DNA of 57,390 bases from Flavobacteriaceae bacterium (GCA_024762795.1 JANTGS010000009.1:1-57390), one strand, 5' to 3'; shown: positions 8,646-18,514, counted from the first letter of the stretch. Numbers and translations are program-made. The notes: generated by a model from the letters alone, not told the origin.

Positions 8646-11033
8646 ATGAAAAAGAAAAATATCTTCAACTCACCTAAAAGTGTATTATTCCTTGTGCTTT
8701 CACTTTCTGTTTTTTTTATGTCTGCACAAACCAAACCTGTGGATTATGTAGATCCGCAAATTGGTTCAGTTCATGGCCGGTGGTTTTTTTACACGCCTGC
8801 AGCACTTCCTTTCGGGATGGCTAAACTGGCACCACATACCAATGCTTATAAGAGTAAAGGCAGCTGGGGGCCTACAGGTTATGATGACCGGCACAAGTCT
8901 ATAGAAGGTTTTGGACATTTTCATGAGTTTCAGATCGGAGGTGTGGTTTTTATGCCTACGTTAGGGAAACTTCAAACCGTACCGGGAAGTCTTGAAGAAC
9001 CTGATCAGGGATACCGTTCCCGATTTGATAAATCTACAGAAAATGCTGAACCGGGGTATTACAGTGTCTTTTTAAAAGATTACCAGATCAAAGCAGAGCT
9101 CACAGCAACAAAAAGGGTGGGTTATCACCGTTATACCTTTCCGGAAACGGATCAGGCACATTTGATCGTCGATATTGGTCATAAGCAGGGGGAAAGCAGT
9201 GATGTGACCGAGGCTTATGCCGCTTATGCAAATGAGAATGAGATTGAAGGCTATGTAGAAACTTATCCCGAATATGTAAAATTTTGTGATCCCGGTAAAA
9301 GGGTGAAAATGTATTTTGTAGCCAGATTGAGTAAAAAACCGGGCTCGGTATTAAATTTTGTAGACCGAGTTCAAAAACTGGGAAATATGACAAAAGGGGT
9401 AAACAACGGACTTGTTTTAAACTTTTCTATGAAAAAGAATGAAGTGCTGGAAATTCAAACCGGATTAAGTTATACTTCTTTAGAAAATGCCCGGTTAAAC
9501 CTGAATAAGGAAAGTGAGAATAATACCTTTGATAAGGTTAGAAAAGAAGCAAAGCAGATATGGAATAAGAAACTAAGCAGAATGAGGGTAGTAGGAGGAA
9601 AAAAAGAGGACAGGATCAAGTTCTATACGGGGCTCTATCACGCGTTGCTCGGTCGTGGCCTGGCCAGTGATATCAATGGAAATTATCCTGTAGTTGATGG
9701 AAAGACAGGTCAGATTTCTCTTGATGAGAATGGAATTCCGAAATATAGCCATTATAATACCGACGGGATCTGGGGCGGTTTCTGGAACCTGAGCCAGGTA
9801 TGGGCTCTGGCTTATCCCGATTATTTTACTCAGTATGTTCAATCCAATATCGATTTCTACAAGGAGAGAGGCTGGTTGCACGACGGGGTGGCTACAGGAG
9901 TGTATACCAATGGAGTGCAGACTAATTTTCAGGGACTTTTACTCGCTTCCGCTTATAATGTGGGAATTCGTGATTTTGATGTGGAGACAGGGTATAAAGC
10001 TGCTTTAAAAAATGAAGTAGAATATCATGGCCGTAATCTGGGGAATGGAAAATATGACCTCAGTTACTTTGTCAAGGATAAATATGTTCCTTATAAAGAC
10101 ACTACTATTTCCAACGGATGGGTGTTTAATTTTGGAGCTTCTCATACCCTGGAATACAGTTTTAGTTCGTATGCAGTTGCTCAGATGGCCCGCTCTTTAG
10201 GAAAGAAAGATGATTATAAAAAGCTGATACAACAGGCCGGTTATTATAAAAATATCTTTGATCCTGAAACAAAATACATCCGGCCAAAGACAGAGGAAGG
10301 TAAGTTTATTAAGAATTTTGATCCGATGAAAGCCTGGGATGGTTTTCAGGAAGGAAATGCTTTTCAATATACCTGGTATGTTCCACATGATCCTATAGCG
10401 CTAATTGGTCTGATAGGAAAGGATCTTTTTAATAAGCGTCTGGAAACCATGTTTGATGATGCGCAAAGAAGTATGTTTGGCGGAGGATCTGAAGAGATAC
10501 ACAGTTTCTCCGGAGTTGAAAAATTATACAATCATGGGAATCAACCGTGTTTGCATGATGCCTGGTTATTTAACTATTCGGGGAAACCCTGGCTGACTCA
10601 AAAATGGACTCGCACGATCTGTGATGAATTTTATGGTACAGAGCCTTTGCATGGTTATGGAATAGGGCAGGATGAAGATCAGGGTCAGCTTGGTGCCTGG
10701 TATGTTATGGTTTCGATGGGGCTGTTTGATGTTCAGGGACATACTTCTTCCAGGCCTTCTTTCCAGTTTGGAAGTCCGTTATTTGAAAAGATCACTATCC
10801 AACTGGATCAAAAATATTTTAAAGGAAAAGAACTTGTTCTGGAAGTTAAGAATCAAAGTCGGGAAAAACCGTATATACAATCCTTATCATGGAATGGGAA
10901 AGCAGTAAAGAATAACTGGATCTACAGGGATATTTTGATGAAAGGAGGAACACTTACTTTTGTAATGGGACCTAAACCCAATAAAACATGGGGATTGGAA
11001 ACCTTACCGCCTTCTATGACTACTGAAGAATAA
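8646..11033 (+). CDS. GH92 family alpha-mannosidase, secreted
   Basis: A complete GH92 enzyme of 795 residues with a signal peptide (about 1-27, ending FFMSAQ). The N-terminal beta-sandwich starts at VDYVDPQIGS and contains the GFGHFHEF block. The (alpha/alpha)6 barrel contains EGNAFQYTWYVPHD, in which Glu569 matches the family general acid. The loop DEDQGQLGAW (Asp676-Glu677-Asp678) supplies the candidate catalytic base and calcium ligands. It should release mannose from non-reducing alpha-linked ends in the periplasm. It is a paralogue of the GH92 on the opposite strand at 15376; both end in a GPxPNKxWG segment. It is a single-gene unit with a 250-base upstream gap, possibly regulated with the divergent operon. 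Confidence 0.95.
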   Translation: MKKKNIFNSPKSVLFLVLSLSVFFMSAQTKPVDYVDPQIGSVHGRWFFYTPAALPFGMAKLAPHTNAYKSKGSWGPTGYDDRHKSIEGFGHFHEFQIGGVVFMPTLGKLQTVPGSLEEPDQGYRSRFDKSTENAEPGYYSVFLKDYQIKAELTATKRVGYHRYTFPETDQAHLIVDIGHKQGESSDVTEAYAAYANENEIEGYVETYPEYVKFCDPGKRVKMYFVARLSKKPGSVLNFVDRVQKLGNMTKGVNNGLVLNFSMKKNEVLEIQTGLSYTSLENARLNLNKESENNTFDKVRKEAKQIWNKKLSRMRVVGGKKEDRIKFYTGLYHALLGRGLASDINGNYPVVDGKTGQISLDENGIPKYSHYNTDGIWGGFWNLSQVWALAYPDYFTQYVQSNIDFYKERGWLHDGVATGVYTNGVQTNFQGLLLASAYNVGIRDFDVETGYKAALKNEVEYHGRNLGNGKYDLSYFVKDKYVPYKDTTISNGWVFNFGASHTLEYSFSSYAVAQMARSLGKKDDYKKLIQQAGYYKNIFDPETKYIRPKTEEGKFIKNFDPMKAWDGFQEGNAFQYTWYVPHDPIALIGLIGKDLFNKRLETMFDDAQRSMFGGGSEEIHSFSGVEKLYNHGNQPCLHDAWLFNYSGKPWLTQKWTRTICDEFYGTEPLHGYGIGQDEDQGQLGAWYVMVSMGLFDVQGHTSSRPSFQFGSPLFEKITIQLDQKYFKGKELVLEVKNQSREKPYIQSLSWNGKAVKNNWIYRDILMKGGTLTFVMGPKPNKTWGLETLPPSMTTEE

Positions 11034-11065
11034 TCCTTTTTTGATTTGAGTTTAGTTTGCAAAAC

Positions 11066-11132
11066 AATATTGTCTCCTTAGTACAGTCAGGGCCTTTTTA
11101 AATCTTTCAACTGCGCTTAGGGAGACAATATT
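11066..11132. repeat. 12-bp inverted repeat between convergent genes
   Basis: AATATTGTCTCC (11066-11077) and GGAGACAATATT (11121-11132) are exact reverse complements spaced by 43 bases. They sit between the convergent GH92 and sugar-permease genes and may help end transcription from both sides. The long loop and absence of a tight T-run make a classical terminator uncertain. Confidence 0.45.
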
Positions 11133-11149
11133 TTAAAAAATAATCGTCC

Positions 11150-12328
11150 TTACTTCTCTTTATTAATCAATCCCAGGAATAGTAAATAAACAGCACAGAC
11201 AACCAGTACAAAGATTCCGGCGGGTAACCAGATATCCATTGCCAGTCCAACAATAAAGGGAATAATGGCGCCTCCACTGATGGCCATCATCATCAAACCC
11301 GATATTTCGTTTGACCGTTCGGGCATTTTACCAACGGTAATTGAAAAGATAAGTGGGAAAATATTAGAAATACCAAGGCTTACAATAAATATGAGGATCC
11401 ATGCAGCAACTTCACCTGTTGTAAATACCAGGGCAGTAAGTGCTATAATGGCCAGAATTGAGGAACCCACTAAAAATTTACGGGGTACAAATTTTGTTAG
11501 CAGGATTGCACCAACAAAAGTACCGATCATCTTTGCAAAGAAGTACATTGATTTTCCATATTTAGCTGTTTCTGCATCAATACCAATCTTCTGTTCCAGG
11601 AAATTACCAATATTTGAGTTCATGGCTACATCAATTCCAACCACTAGAAATATTCCCATAACCATCATCAGAACATACTTGTTCTTTAGTAATTTGAAAC
11701 AAGATGAAAGCGTAGCACCACCGCTGTCTGAACTGCTTTCTTCCACTTTTACAGAGGCAAGCCATGCCCATGAAAGGAAGGCGATAAATCCAAAGAGATA
11801 TAATCCGTAACGCCAGGTTCCTTCTCCTGAGGTATCTCCAAATAAAACAGCCAGTTTAGGGCCAATAACAGCAGCAACAAAAGGGCCGATCATGGACCCA
11901 ATCGATTTCAGGAACTGAGAAAAACTCATATAACTGGAAGCCTTGTCGGAAGGAACAATATCAACCAGTAATGGGTTGGCAGAAACCTGAATAATTGTAT
12001 TTCCAATTCCGAGTAAAGCAAAAGCAATAAGGATAACAGGCAATGTATTACCAAAAATTGGAACAAAAAGACCAATGGCAGTAATCAGTATTCCCACATT
12101 AAGAACTTTCTTTTTTCCTATTTTATCCTGCCATATTCCCACCGGAACAGATAATAAAAAGAACCAGATAAATGCCACAAAAGGAATCAGCTGAAGAATA
12201 TATCGTGGTGTATTAGCACTCTGTTTTAATTCATCTACTCCCGTACCTACCAGATCGGCAAAGCTCATAACAAAAAATACCATGAGTACCGGAATTAAAT
12301 GTTGAAGTTTAATTTTTTTTGTTGTCAT
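11150..12328 (-). CDS. MFS sugar permease, fucose/glucose-galactose permease type
   Basis: A 392-residue transporter with about 12 hydrophobic segments. The loop DKIGKKKVLN after the second or third helix is the MFS motif between helices 2 and 3. The overall layout resembles the FHS (FucP/GluP-like) sugar-proton symporters common at the end of Bacteroidota sugar operons. It is the last gene of the minus-strand operon, 12 bases after the ROK kinase. It therefore probably moves free mannose, released by the GH92 enzymes, from periplasm to cytoplasm. Specificity is inferred from context only. Confidence 0.85.
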   Translation of the reverse strand: MTTKKIKLQHLIPVLMVFFVMSFADLVGTGVDELKQSANTPRYILQLIPFVAFIWFFLLSVPVGIWQDKIGKKKVLNVGILITAIGLFVPIFGNTLPVILIAFALLGIGNTIIQVSANPLLVDIVPSDKASSYMSFSQFLKSIGSMIGPFVAAVIGPKLAVLFGDTSGEGTWRYGLYLFGFIAFLSWAWLASVKVEESSSDSGGATLSSCFKLLKNKYVLMMVMGIFLVVGIDVAMNSNIGNFLEQKIGIDAETAKYGKSMYFFAKMIGTFVGAILLTKFVPRKFLVGSSILAIIALTALVFTTGEVAAWILIFIVSLGISNIFPLIFSITVGKMPERSNEISGLMMMAISGGAIIPFIVGLAMDIWLPAGIFVLVVCAVYLLFLGLINKEK

Positions 12329-12340
12329 AATAAAGTTGGA

Positions 12341-13267
12341 TTAAATATTTGGCAAATCATTTTTAACCTGCTCCCAGAAATCAGGTTCGAATAAACGGGC
12401 ACTGCCAATTATAGCAGCTTCTTCCATCAAAGAAGAAATAATAAATTTTGTATCAAGCCCTTCATTTTTAAGATCTTCTTTTGTTACAGGCAGGAAAAGA
12501 TCACTTGCATTGGAAATATTTCCTCCCATCACGATCAGGTCGGGTTGATAGGTTTTTAAAAAGGGGATTAAAAATTCGGCAAGATTATGACCGAATTCTT
12601 TAAAGGCTTCATCAGAAAATTTGTTTTTTGCATTTGCAATTTCTTTTACACCTTTAACTTTCTCACCTGAAAGCTCTTTGTATTTTTTTATAAACCAGCG
12701 AGTGGAAAAGCATTCATCGGCGATTCCCTCTTTAAATTTTTTATCCCAGAGGCAACCGTCTTCAGGAACATCAGGAGCCTCTACCTGAGGGATTCCATCT
12801 TTGATGAAAGAAGAGCCAAATCCTGTTCCCAAAGTTATGGCAATAATCTTTTTGCTGTTCTTTGCTTCTCCCATTTTCGCTACCCCTACACCAAAGGAGG
12901 TTGCATCGTTCAAATATCTTAATTCATAGCTGGAACCATTGAGAAAGCGGATCAGTTCATCAGATACTGAGACCTTAAAAAGATTCTCATATTTATCATT
13001 GGTCTCAAACATAGCTATGCCGGTTTTGTAAACAAAGGGGCCAGGCATGGCAAAACCTATTCTTTTAAGACCAGTTAGTGAGGCATTTTTAATCGATTGA
13101 TTGATTGCCTGACTCCATGACTCCATAATAGAATCTTTAGAGGCCTTGTTATCTACTTTTTTGGTAATTAATGTTCCGTCAATGATCTGCAATTTATCCA
13201 TATCCACTGCAGCACTGCTAATGTGGCTTCCCCCAATATCAACTCCGATAACAATATTTTTATTCAT
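12341..13267 (-). CDS. ROK-family sugar kinase, probable mannokinase
   Basis: A 308-residue ROK kinase. The phosphate-1 motif VIGVDIGGSHISS is at the N-terminus. The catalytic base is in LNDATSFGVG (Asp121), and phosphate-2 is ITLGTGFGSS near residue 145. The zinc-binding CxCGxxGCxE motif and the GEIGH segment of classical ROK enzymes are absent; that stretch reads VPEDGCLWDKKFKEG instead. It therefore belongs to a divergent zinc-less branch. With an isomerase for mannose-6-phosphate in the same operon, the likely reaction is ATP plus mannose to mannose-6-phosphate. Glucose or another hexose cannot be excluded. It lies six bases after the regulator gene. Confidence 0.87.
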   Translation of the reverse strand: MNKNIVIGVDIGGSHISSAAVDMDKLQIIDGTLITKKVDNKASKDSIMESWSQAINQSIKNASLTGLKRIGFAMPGPFVYKTGIAMFETNDKYENLFKVSVSDELIRFLNGSSYELRYLNDATSFGVGVAKMGEAKNSKKIIAITLGTGFGSSFIKDGIPQVEAPDVPEDGCLWDKKFKEGIADECFSTRWFIKKYKELSGEKVKGVKEIANAKNKFSDEAFKEFGHNLAEFLIPFLKTYQPDLIVMGGNISNASDLFLPVTKEDLKNEGLDTKFIISSLMEEAAIIGSARLFEPDFWEQVKNDLPNI

Positions 13268-13273
13268 GTTCTA

Positions 13274-14038
13274 TCATTTTTTAAATTCTCTTTTTATATC
13301 AATATCATAAGTGAAAAAATCTGTTTTATAATAAACTATATTATATTCTACAGGCCGGTTACCCGAATCGAATACAATTCGCTCTCTTTCTAAAACAGGG
13401 TCATTTTGATCAGTATTAAGTATTTTCGCCAGATCTTTACCTGCTATTATGGCTCTTAATCTTTCTCTGGAAACAGTGACAATAGTATCATGTTTTTTTT
13501 CCAGAAGATCATACAAAGGTTTTTTAAAATTATCCTGATCCGAAATGCCTGTTCTGGGATGAAAATAAGAGATCGAGTAAAGGTATTTGGCCTCTTTCGA
13601 TCCGCGGATCTTTTTCAGGCACCATATTTTTTGTGGTTTGGAAATAGACAGGGCTTTATACACTTCATCATCAGCCTGGACTATAGAAATATCAATTAGA
13701 TAATTCACAACATCAATGCCTTGTAACTTCATTTCTTTTGTAAAACTGATCCAGTTATCCAGCCGGGTGGAGATCTTTTTTTGAATCACTTTACTGCCTA
13801 CACCTTTTTTTCTTTCGATCAAGCCTTCTTGTACCAGTTTATGAATAGCCTGGCGGATGGTATTTCTCGAAACACCAAATTTTTTAGATAAGCTTTCCTC
13901 TTTGGGTAGAAGATTCGTACCATTGATAAATTTTTTATCTTTTATCAGTTCTCTGAGATAAGCCTCAATTTGTGCATGATAGGGAACAGAACTATCTGTG
14001 TCCAGTATAAAATTTGTATAGGATTTGCTTTTGGGCAT
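13274..14038 (-). CDS. GntR family (HutC subfamily) transcriptional regulator
   Basis: A 254-residue regulator with an N-terminal winged helix (about residues 18-85: PYHAQIEAYL, SLSKKFGVSRNTIRQAIHKL, GLIERKKGVGS) and a C-terminal UTRA effector domain (about 105-250, including RERLRAIIAG and ERIVFDSGNRPVEYN). HutC-type proteins are usually repressors released by a sugar, sugar phosphate or similar ligand. It is encoded inside the mannose operon, between the glycosidase and the kinase, so it probably controls this operon and the divergent susCD genes. A palindrome with the HutC core GTnTAnAC lies between them at 20327-20342. The ligand may be mannose or mannose-6-phosphate; this is inference. 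Confidence 0.93.
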   Translation of the reverse strand: MPKSKSYTNFILDTDSSVPYHAQIEAYLRELIKDKKFINGTNLLPKEESLSKKFGVSRNTIRQAIHKLVQEGLIERKKGVGSKVIQKKISTRLDNWISFTKEMKLQGIDVVNYLIDISIVQADDEVYKALSISKPQKIWCLKKIRGSKEAKYLYSISYFHPRTGISDQDNFKKPLYDLLEKKHDTIVTVSRERLRAIIAGKDLAKILNTDQNDPVLERERIVFDSGNRPVEYNIVYYKTDFFTYDIDIKREFKK

Positions 14039-14062
14039 GATTAGTATTTATACATCAAAGGC

Positions 14063-15361
14063 TTAGTTTGTATAATCCTCAAATATAAGAATTATATCAT
14101 ATAGCACTCCTGCAGAACCCTTAAATGTTGCCGATCCTTTGGGTTTGTTATCCACGGTGTACCATTCAAAAAAACCATCGTTTTTAACCACTCTTTTCAT
14201 CATCGGCTGAGCCTGATCATAAGCCTCCTTCATAAAACCGTTTTCTGCGAGAGCAATGATCATCCTTCCGCCAAACCAGGTCCAGTCGCCTCCGTTCTGG
14301 TATCCGTAAGGATACATACCTTTATTTTTAAAGGTTCCTTTCGGATAGGGAGGATACAGAGTCAGGCCAATGCTTCCCGCACCGGATTTCTTAACATTAT
14401 CAATCATTTTTTTCAAAGAAACTTTTATCTGTTTTTTGTTTAAGAGTCCGGCCTGTATGGCAACGGCAGTTCCTCCGTGATAATAGATCTTATTTTCATC
14501 AAAAGTATCAGGAAAAGGAGATCCGTTGAGGTAAATATGAGGAATAAACTTCTGATTCTTTTCGTCCCAGAGATATTTCATGGTATTTTCAGCTACGGAA
14601 TCGTGAATAGCTTGCCATCTCTTTTGGCTTTCCGGAACCATTTCCATCAGATTGTTCAAGGCGATAAGAAACATGGCATTATCATAGATATCGATAGCAA
14701 GATGAGAATCTTTGGTTAGGAAAACCCCCCAGTCATGTTCGGGTTGTACATCTCCCCAGTCGGCCGTGGTAGCTCCCGAGATCAAACCATATTTGTTATT
14801 AAATCTTTTCCTCATAAGAAAATCCATTGCCCATTCCAATCTTTCTGCTACAGTTTTATCGCCTATTTTTTCTTTAAGAAAATCGTGTTCGCCACTTTTT
14901 TTGATATACCGGTAAACTCCCTGAACCAGTGAAGTTTCCTGATCGGTTTCAACCGTATTCTTATGCCCGGCATATTGCTTTTCCAGATCGGTAAAAATAA
15001 AATCATAGCCTACTTTTACAGGTTTTGCTTTCTCTTTTGGAATAAATCCGTCGATGATATTTCCGTCATCTCCCTGTAATCTAAAAAAAACTCTTAAGTT
15101 CTCTTTAAGTTTTTCTTTAGGGTAAACTTCAGCAGCAAGATCGATAAAAGTCGTATAATCTCTAATCCATACTTCGGCATAGTCATCTCCTGCATTAAAG
15201 CCCTTTTTGATTACTTCAAGAGCTTTTGCTTTAACAATTGGCAGTGTGGAGTCATTTTTAATTTCCTCTTTTAAAGGATCTACCGGTTTACTTTGTTTTT
15301 TATTACCCTTACAAGATAAGATCAGACTTGCAGTAAAGATTAAAATTAGTATTCGTTTCAT
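14063..15361 (-). CDS. Six-hairpin (alpha/alpha)6 glycosidase lipoprotein, family unassigned
   Basis: A 432-residue lipoprotein (lipobox LILSC, Cys17). The mature part is a helical-hairpin glycosidase fold with a conserved-looking VWIRDYT segment near residue 65, VETDQETSLVQG, ISGATTADWGD, DNAMFLIALN, and a late GGDWTWFGGRMIIAL. This layout recalls six-hairpin glycosidases such as GH63, GH100 or GH125, but no family signature is decisive. GH125 exo-alpha-1,6-mannosidases often accompany GH92 genes, so a role on alpha-mannan side chains or backbone is plausible. It starts 14 bases downstream of the GH92 stop and 24 bases before the regulator gene, inside the operon. The lipid anchor suggests the periplasm or cell surface. 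Confidence 0.75.
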   Translation of the reverse strand: MKRILILIFTASLILSCKGNKKQSKPVDPLKEEIKNDSTLPIVKAKALEVIKKGFNAGDDYAEVWIRDYTTFIDLAAEVYPKEKLKENLRVFFRLQGDDGNIIDGFIPKEKAKPVKVGYDFIFTDLEKQYAGHKNTVETDQETSLVQGVYRYIKKSGEHDFLKEKIGDKTVAERLEWAMDFLMRKRFNNKYGLISGATTADWGDVQPEHDWGVFLTKDSHLAIDIYDNAMFLIALNNLMEMVPESQKRWQAIHDSVAENTMKYLWDEKNQKFIPHIYLNGSPFPDTFDENKIYYHGGTAVAIQAGLLNKKQIKVSLKKMIDNVKKSGAGSIGLTLYPPYPKGTFKNKGMYPYGYQNGGDWTWFGGRMIIALAENGFMKEAYDQAQPMMKRVVKNDGFFEWYTVDNKPKGSATFKGSAGVLYDIILIFEDYTN

Positions 15362-15375
15362 GGTGTTGTTTTATT

Positions 15376-18300
15376 TTAGTTGTTTTCTATTCCCCAGTTT
15401 TTGTTGGGTTCAGGCCCCATTTCCAGGATGAGTTCTCCACCGTTTAATAATTCTGAAACAGGAAATTTAAAACTATTGAGATCATTTCCGTTCAATAAAG
15501 CTTTTTGGATGTAAATATTTTTTCTTCTGTTATTTAACGCCTTGATAATAAATTGTTTTCCACGGCCATATCTGTTTCCCAGGTCTATATGGATCTCGTC
15601 AAAAAGAGGACTGCCGATCTCATAAACAGGATTAGAATTAGTCCCTCCGTCGGTTTGAAAAAGCCCAATGGCATTCATCACAAACCAGGCACTCATTTGC
15701 CCCTGATCTTCATCCCCCAGATAAGCGTCTGAAATACCATAACCGTAATATCTTTCCATGATGGCTCTGCTCCATTTCTGGGTGAGCCAGGGTTTTCCTG
15801 CCCAGTTGAATAAAAAGGCAAAATGCATCGATTGCTGGTTTCCCTGTACCACAGGATAATCCCAATACTGATCATTAGGGCCGTTAAAACGCCATTGATA
15901 ACTTTCTTTAAATCCCCATTCCAGTCTGTCTGTAAAGGTTTTCTTTCCAATTTTGTCAATAAGGTCGGGAACATCATGAGGGACGAAAAAAGTAAGTTGC
16001 CAGGCATTTCCTTCCACATAATGGTGGTTAGCCCCCGATTTAAAAGGATCAAAATCTTTAAGCCAGTTTCCTTCAGAGTCTTTCATTCTGGCAAAACCTG
16101 TTTCGGGATCGATTACATTTTTCCACCAGTTGCTTCGCGCTTTAAATATCTTATAAAGCTCTTCTTTTCCCAATGATCGTGCAAACTGATATACCGCCCA
16201 GTCATCAAAACTGTATTCTAATGAATTTGAAAACCGGCCTTTATCGTAAGGCACATACTTGTGTTCAAGATAAACTTTCAGATCCCTGTTTCCGGCAAGT
16301 CCGCCTCCCACTTTTTGAGCAGGTGTAGTTTGCATTTTAACAACAGCTTCAAAAGCTTTTTCAATATTAAAATCGCGAATTCCCATCTGATAAGCTCCCA
16401 CAATTAACGGGATCTCATGCTCGGCTACCATAACCGGAATATATTCCATCCCGGCAGGTCCTTTGGCCAACCATCCGCTGTTGTTGTACATGGCCAGTTG
16501 TGATCTGACCCATCTGCCCGACCATTCGGGGGTAACCAGATTCCAAAACTGATTCAGATTCCAAAAGGTATTCCAGAATGCATCACATCCCAGTGCCATA
16601 CTGTTTGGATCCTTAAATTGTCTGATAATCTCATCGGCATCCCTCCATTCGCCATTTACATCACTAAAAGTATTTCTGCTGGCAAGCGCCCTGTACATAT
16701 TGGTGTAAAATCGTTTTTTTTCTCTTTTATCATTGCTTTTAATGCTGAGTCTTGACAAAAGTTTGTTCCACGTCATTCGGTTATTCTGTACAACAGCATT
16801 AAAATTCCAGTTGAAAGGATCTGAAATTTCCTTTTTTAAGTTTAAGGAAGCATTTTCAATGCTTACATAGGAAATGCCGGTTCTTAATTGAATAACCCGT
16901 TGTTTTTTAGTGTTAAATTCAACAAACATTCCAGCCTGTTTTACAGCTTTTGTTTTAAGATTCTGATTTTCATTAATCTTATTGTTTACCCATGAGCCAT
17001 AAGAAAGAATAGGCTGATCGAATTCAAAAACAAAATGTACTATATATTCCTGATCGATTCCGCCAGACCAGGTGTTGGGCGAGATCTGATGGCTGTACCC
17101 TTCAATTTTGTAATCAGAAACTTTATTTATTTCGGCATCAAGTACATTGTAGGCGTATTCAGCTGGGATGGTCAGGTCGATCATAATTCTTCCGTTGGCT
17201 CCTTTTTTAAAAGTGTATCTTTGAAATCCGGCACGGGTTGTAGAAGTGAGTTCCGCTGTAATATCGGTATCGATAAGATCTACCTTATAAAGCCCTATAG
17301 ATGCTTTTTCAGATTTTTTATCAATTCTCGAGCGGTATCCGCTTTCTGGGTCATTCTGATCTCCCACGGTAGTTTTCAAGATTCCCTGGGTAGGGAAAGT
17401 GCCCAGACCGGTCATGGTCCATTCATGGATATGACTAAAAGTACCGATTGACTCAAAAGTAGGGTCGTAACCTGCCTGCCAGCCACCATTCTGATTGTCG
17501 GGGCTGAGTTTTACCATACTGAAAGGCATCCACGGCCCCGGAGCGATCATCCACCTCGAGTGCGCCGTTCCCATAAGGGTATTTACATAATCAGCCGGGA
17601 GTTGTAATTTTTGAGGTGATCGGACAACAGTTGCTTCTCTGATCAGTTTATTATCGATAAAGATCTTGTATTCACTTTCTTTTTTTGATAAAACCGTCGG
17701 CATTGACACCTCGGGCAAGTAAGAGCCTTGTTCTATACGCTGCTTAAGAATGATCTTATTATCGAGCATAATTTTTAGAATTGGAGTATTTTGAAGATGT
17801 ACAATATCTACAAGCAGGGGTTGAAAACGTTTGTTATTGCTTGTAATTTCATAATCTGCAGAAGTAACAGAACGCAGAAGGATATCATTGGCTTTTAGTA
17901 TTTTAATAGGTTTATCAGCGGTTAATTTTATTTGATCGAATGCAATCCAGCCTCCGTTCAAAAGGGTCATTTCTATTTCGTTAAAGCCTTCTTTTAACAG
18001 TCTTTCCGGAAGGTCGATACTTACTCTTTGTTCATTATTTTTATTCGTTTTTCCTGAGGTCAATGCTTTTCCGGAACCCTTCTTTAATTTAAAATACCAA
18101 GATTTATTGTTGATAAGAATTTTAAGATACGGAGGAAGAGAATCTGTATCAATAAGGTCTATAGATAATTTAAAATGGGTATTCTTTTTAAATGCAGATA
18201 ATTCAAAATCAATTTTTTGCACATGAGAGCGTATTCCCGAAGTAGTTCCTGTACCTGCCCATCCGTTCTCAGGACCGGGAAGCACATAAGGGCAGTCTTT

Positions 18301-18504
18301 TTCCGGATCGTGAAAGCCAATCAGAAAGAACCGGTCTTCAAAGCCAAAATCATTTTTTATATAGTTTTTGTACTGATCTGGATATAAGGCCATTCCCTGA
18401 GCACTGTTGTCAGATTTTCCAATCTCCCAAACAGTATTTATCTGAGAAAAAGCGGTTAAAGTAAAAAGTAAAAATGCAATAAGAAATTGAAATTGTTTTA
18501 GCAT
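15376..18504 (-). CDS. GH92 family alpha-mannosidase with N-terminal accessory domain
   Basis: A long GH92 enzyme (1042 residues from this start). The frame also has an ATG at 18528, inside the end of the upstream gene, but the signal peptide MLKQFQFLIAFLLFTLTAFS begins at 18504, which leaves a 10-base gap. About 300 residues before the catalytic part form a beta-rich module (NTVWEIGKSDNS at its start, GGWIAFDQIKL near its end), like the galactose-binding domains of polysaccharide-degrading proteins. GH92 proper begins at VNTLMGTAHSRW. Glu831 in VEGNAWQLTFFVPHD matches the general acid, and Asp931-Glu932-Asp933 the acidic loop (DEDQGQMSAW). It should trim alpha-mannose from a large or surface-bound substrate. 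Confidence 0.94.
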   Translation of the reverse strand: MLKQFQFLIAFLLFTLTAFSQINTVWEIGKSDNSAQGMALYPDQYKNYIKNDFGFEDRFFLIGFHDPEKDCPYVLPGPENGWAGTGTTSGIRSHVQKIDFELSAFKKNTHFKLSIDLIDTDSLPPYLKILINNKSWYFKLKKGSGKALTSGKTNKNNEQRVSIDLPERLLKEGFNEIEMTLLNGGWIAFDQIKLTADKPIKILKANDILLRSVTSADYEITSNNKRFQPLLVDIVHLQNTPILKIMLDNKIILKQRIEQGSYLPEVSMPTVLSKKESEYKIFIDNKLIREATVVRSPQKLQLPADYVNTLMGTAHSRWMIAPGPWMPFSMVKLSPDNQNGGWQAGYDPTFESIGTFSHIHEWTMTGLGTFPTQGILKTTVGDQNDPESGYRSRIDKKSEKASIGLYKVDLIDTDITAELTSTTRAGFQRYTFKKGANGRIMIDLTIPAEYAYNVLDAEINKVSDYKIEGYSHQISPNTWSGGIDQEYIVHFVFEFDQPILSYGSWVNNKINENQNLKTKAVKQAGMFVEFNTKKQRVIQLRTGISYVSIENASLNLKKEISDPFNWNFNAVVQNNRMTWNKLLSRLSIKSNDKREKKRFYTNMYRALASRNTFSDVNGEWRDADEIIRQFKDPNSMALGCDAFWNTFWNLNQFWNLVTPEWSGRWVRSQLAMYNNSGWLAKGPAGMEYIPVMVAEHEIPLIVGAYQMGIRDFNIEKAFEAVVKMQTTPAQKVGGGLAGNRDLKVYLEHKYVPYDKGRFSNSLEYSFDDWAVYQFARSLGKEELYKIFKARSNWWKNVIDPETGFARMKDSEGNWLKDFDPFKSGANHHYVEGNAWQLTFFVPHDVPDLIDKIGKKTFTDRLEWGFKESYQWRFNGPNDQYWDYPVVQGNQQSMHFAFLFNWAGKPWLTQKWSRAIMERYYGYGISDAYLGDEDQGQMSAWFVMNAIGLFQTDGGTNSNPVYEIGSPLFDEIHIDLGNRYGRGKQFIIKALNNRRKNIYIQKALLNGNDLNSFKFPVSELLNGGELILEMGPEPNKNWGIENN

Positions 18505-18514
18505 AATTAGAATT

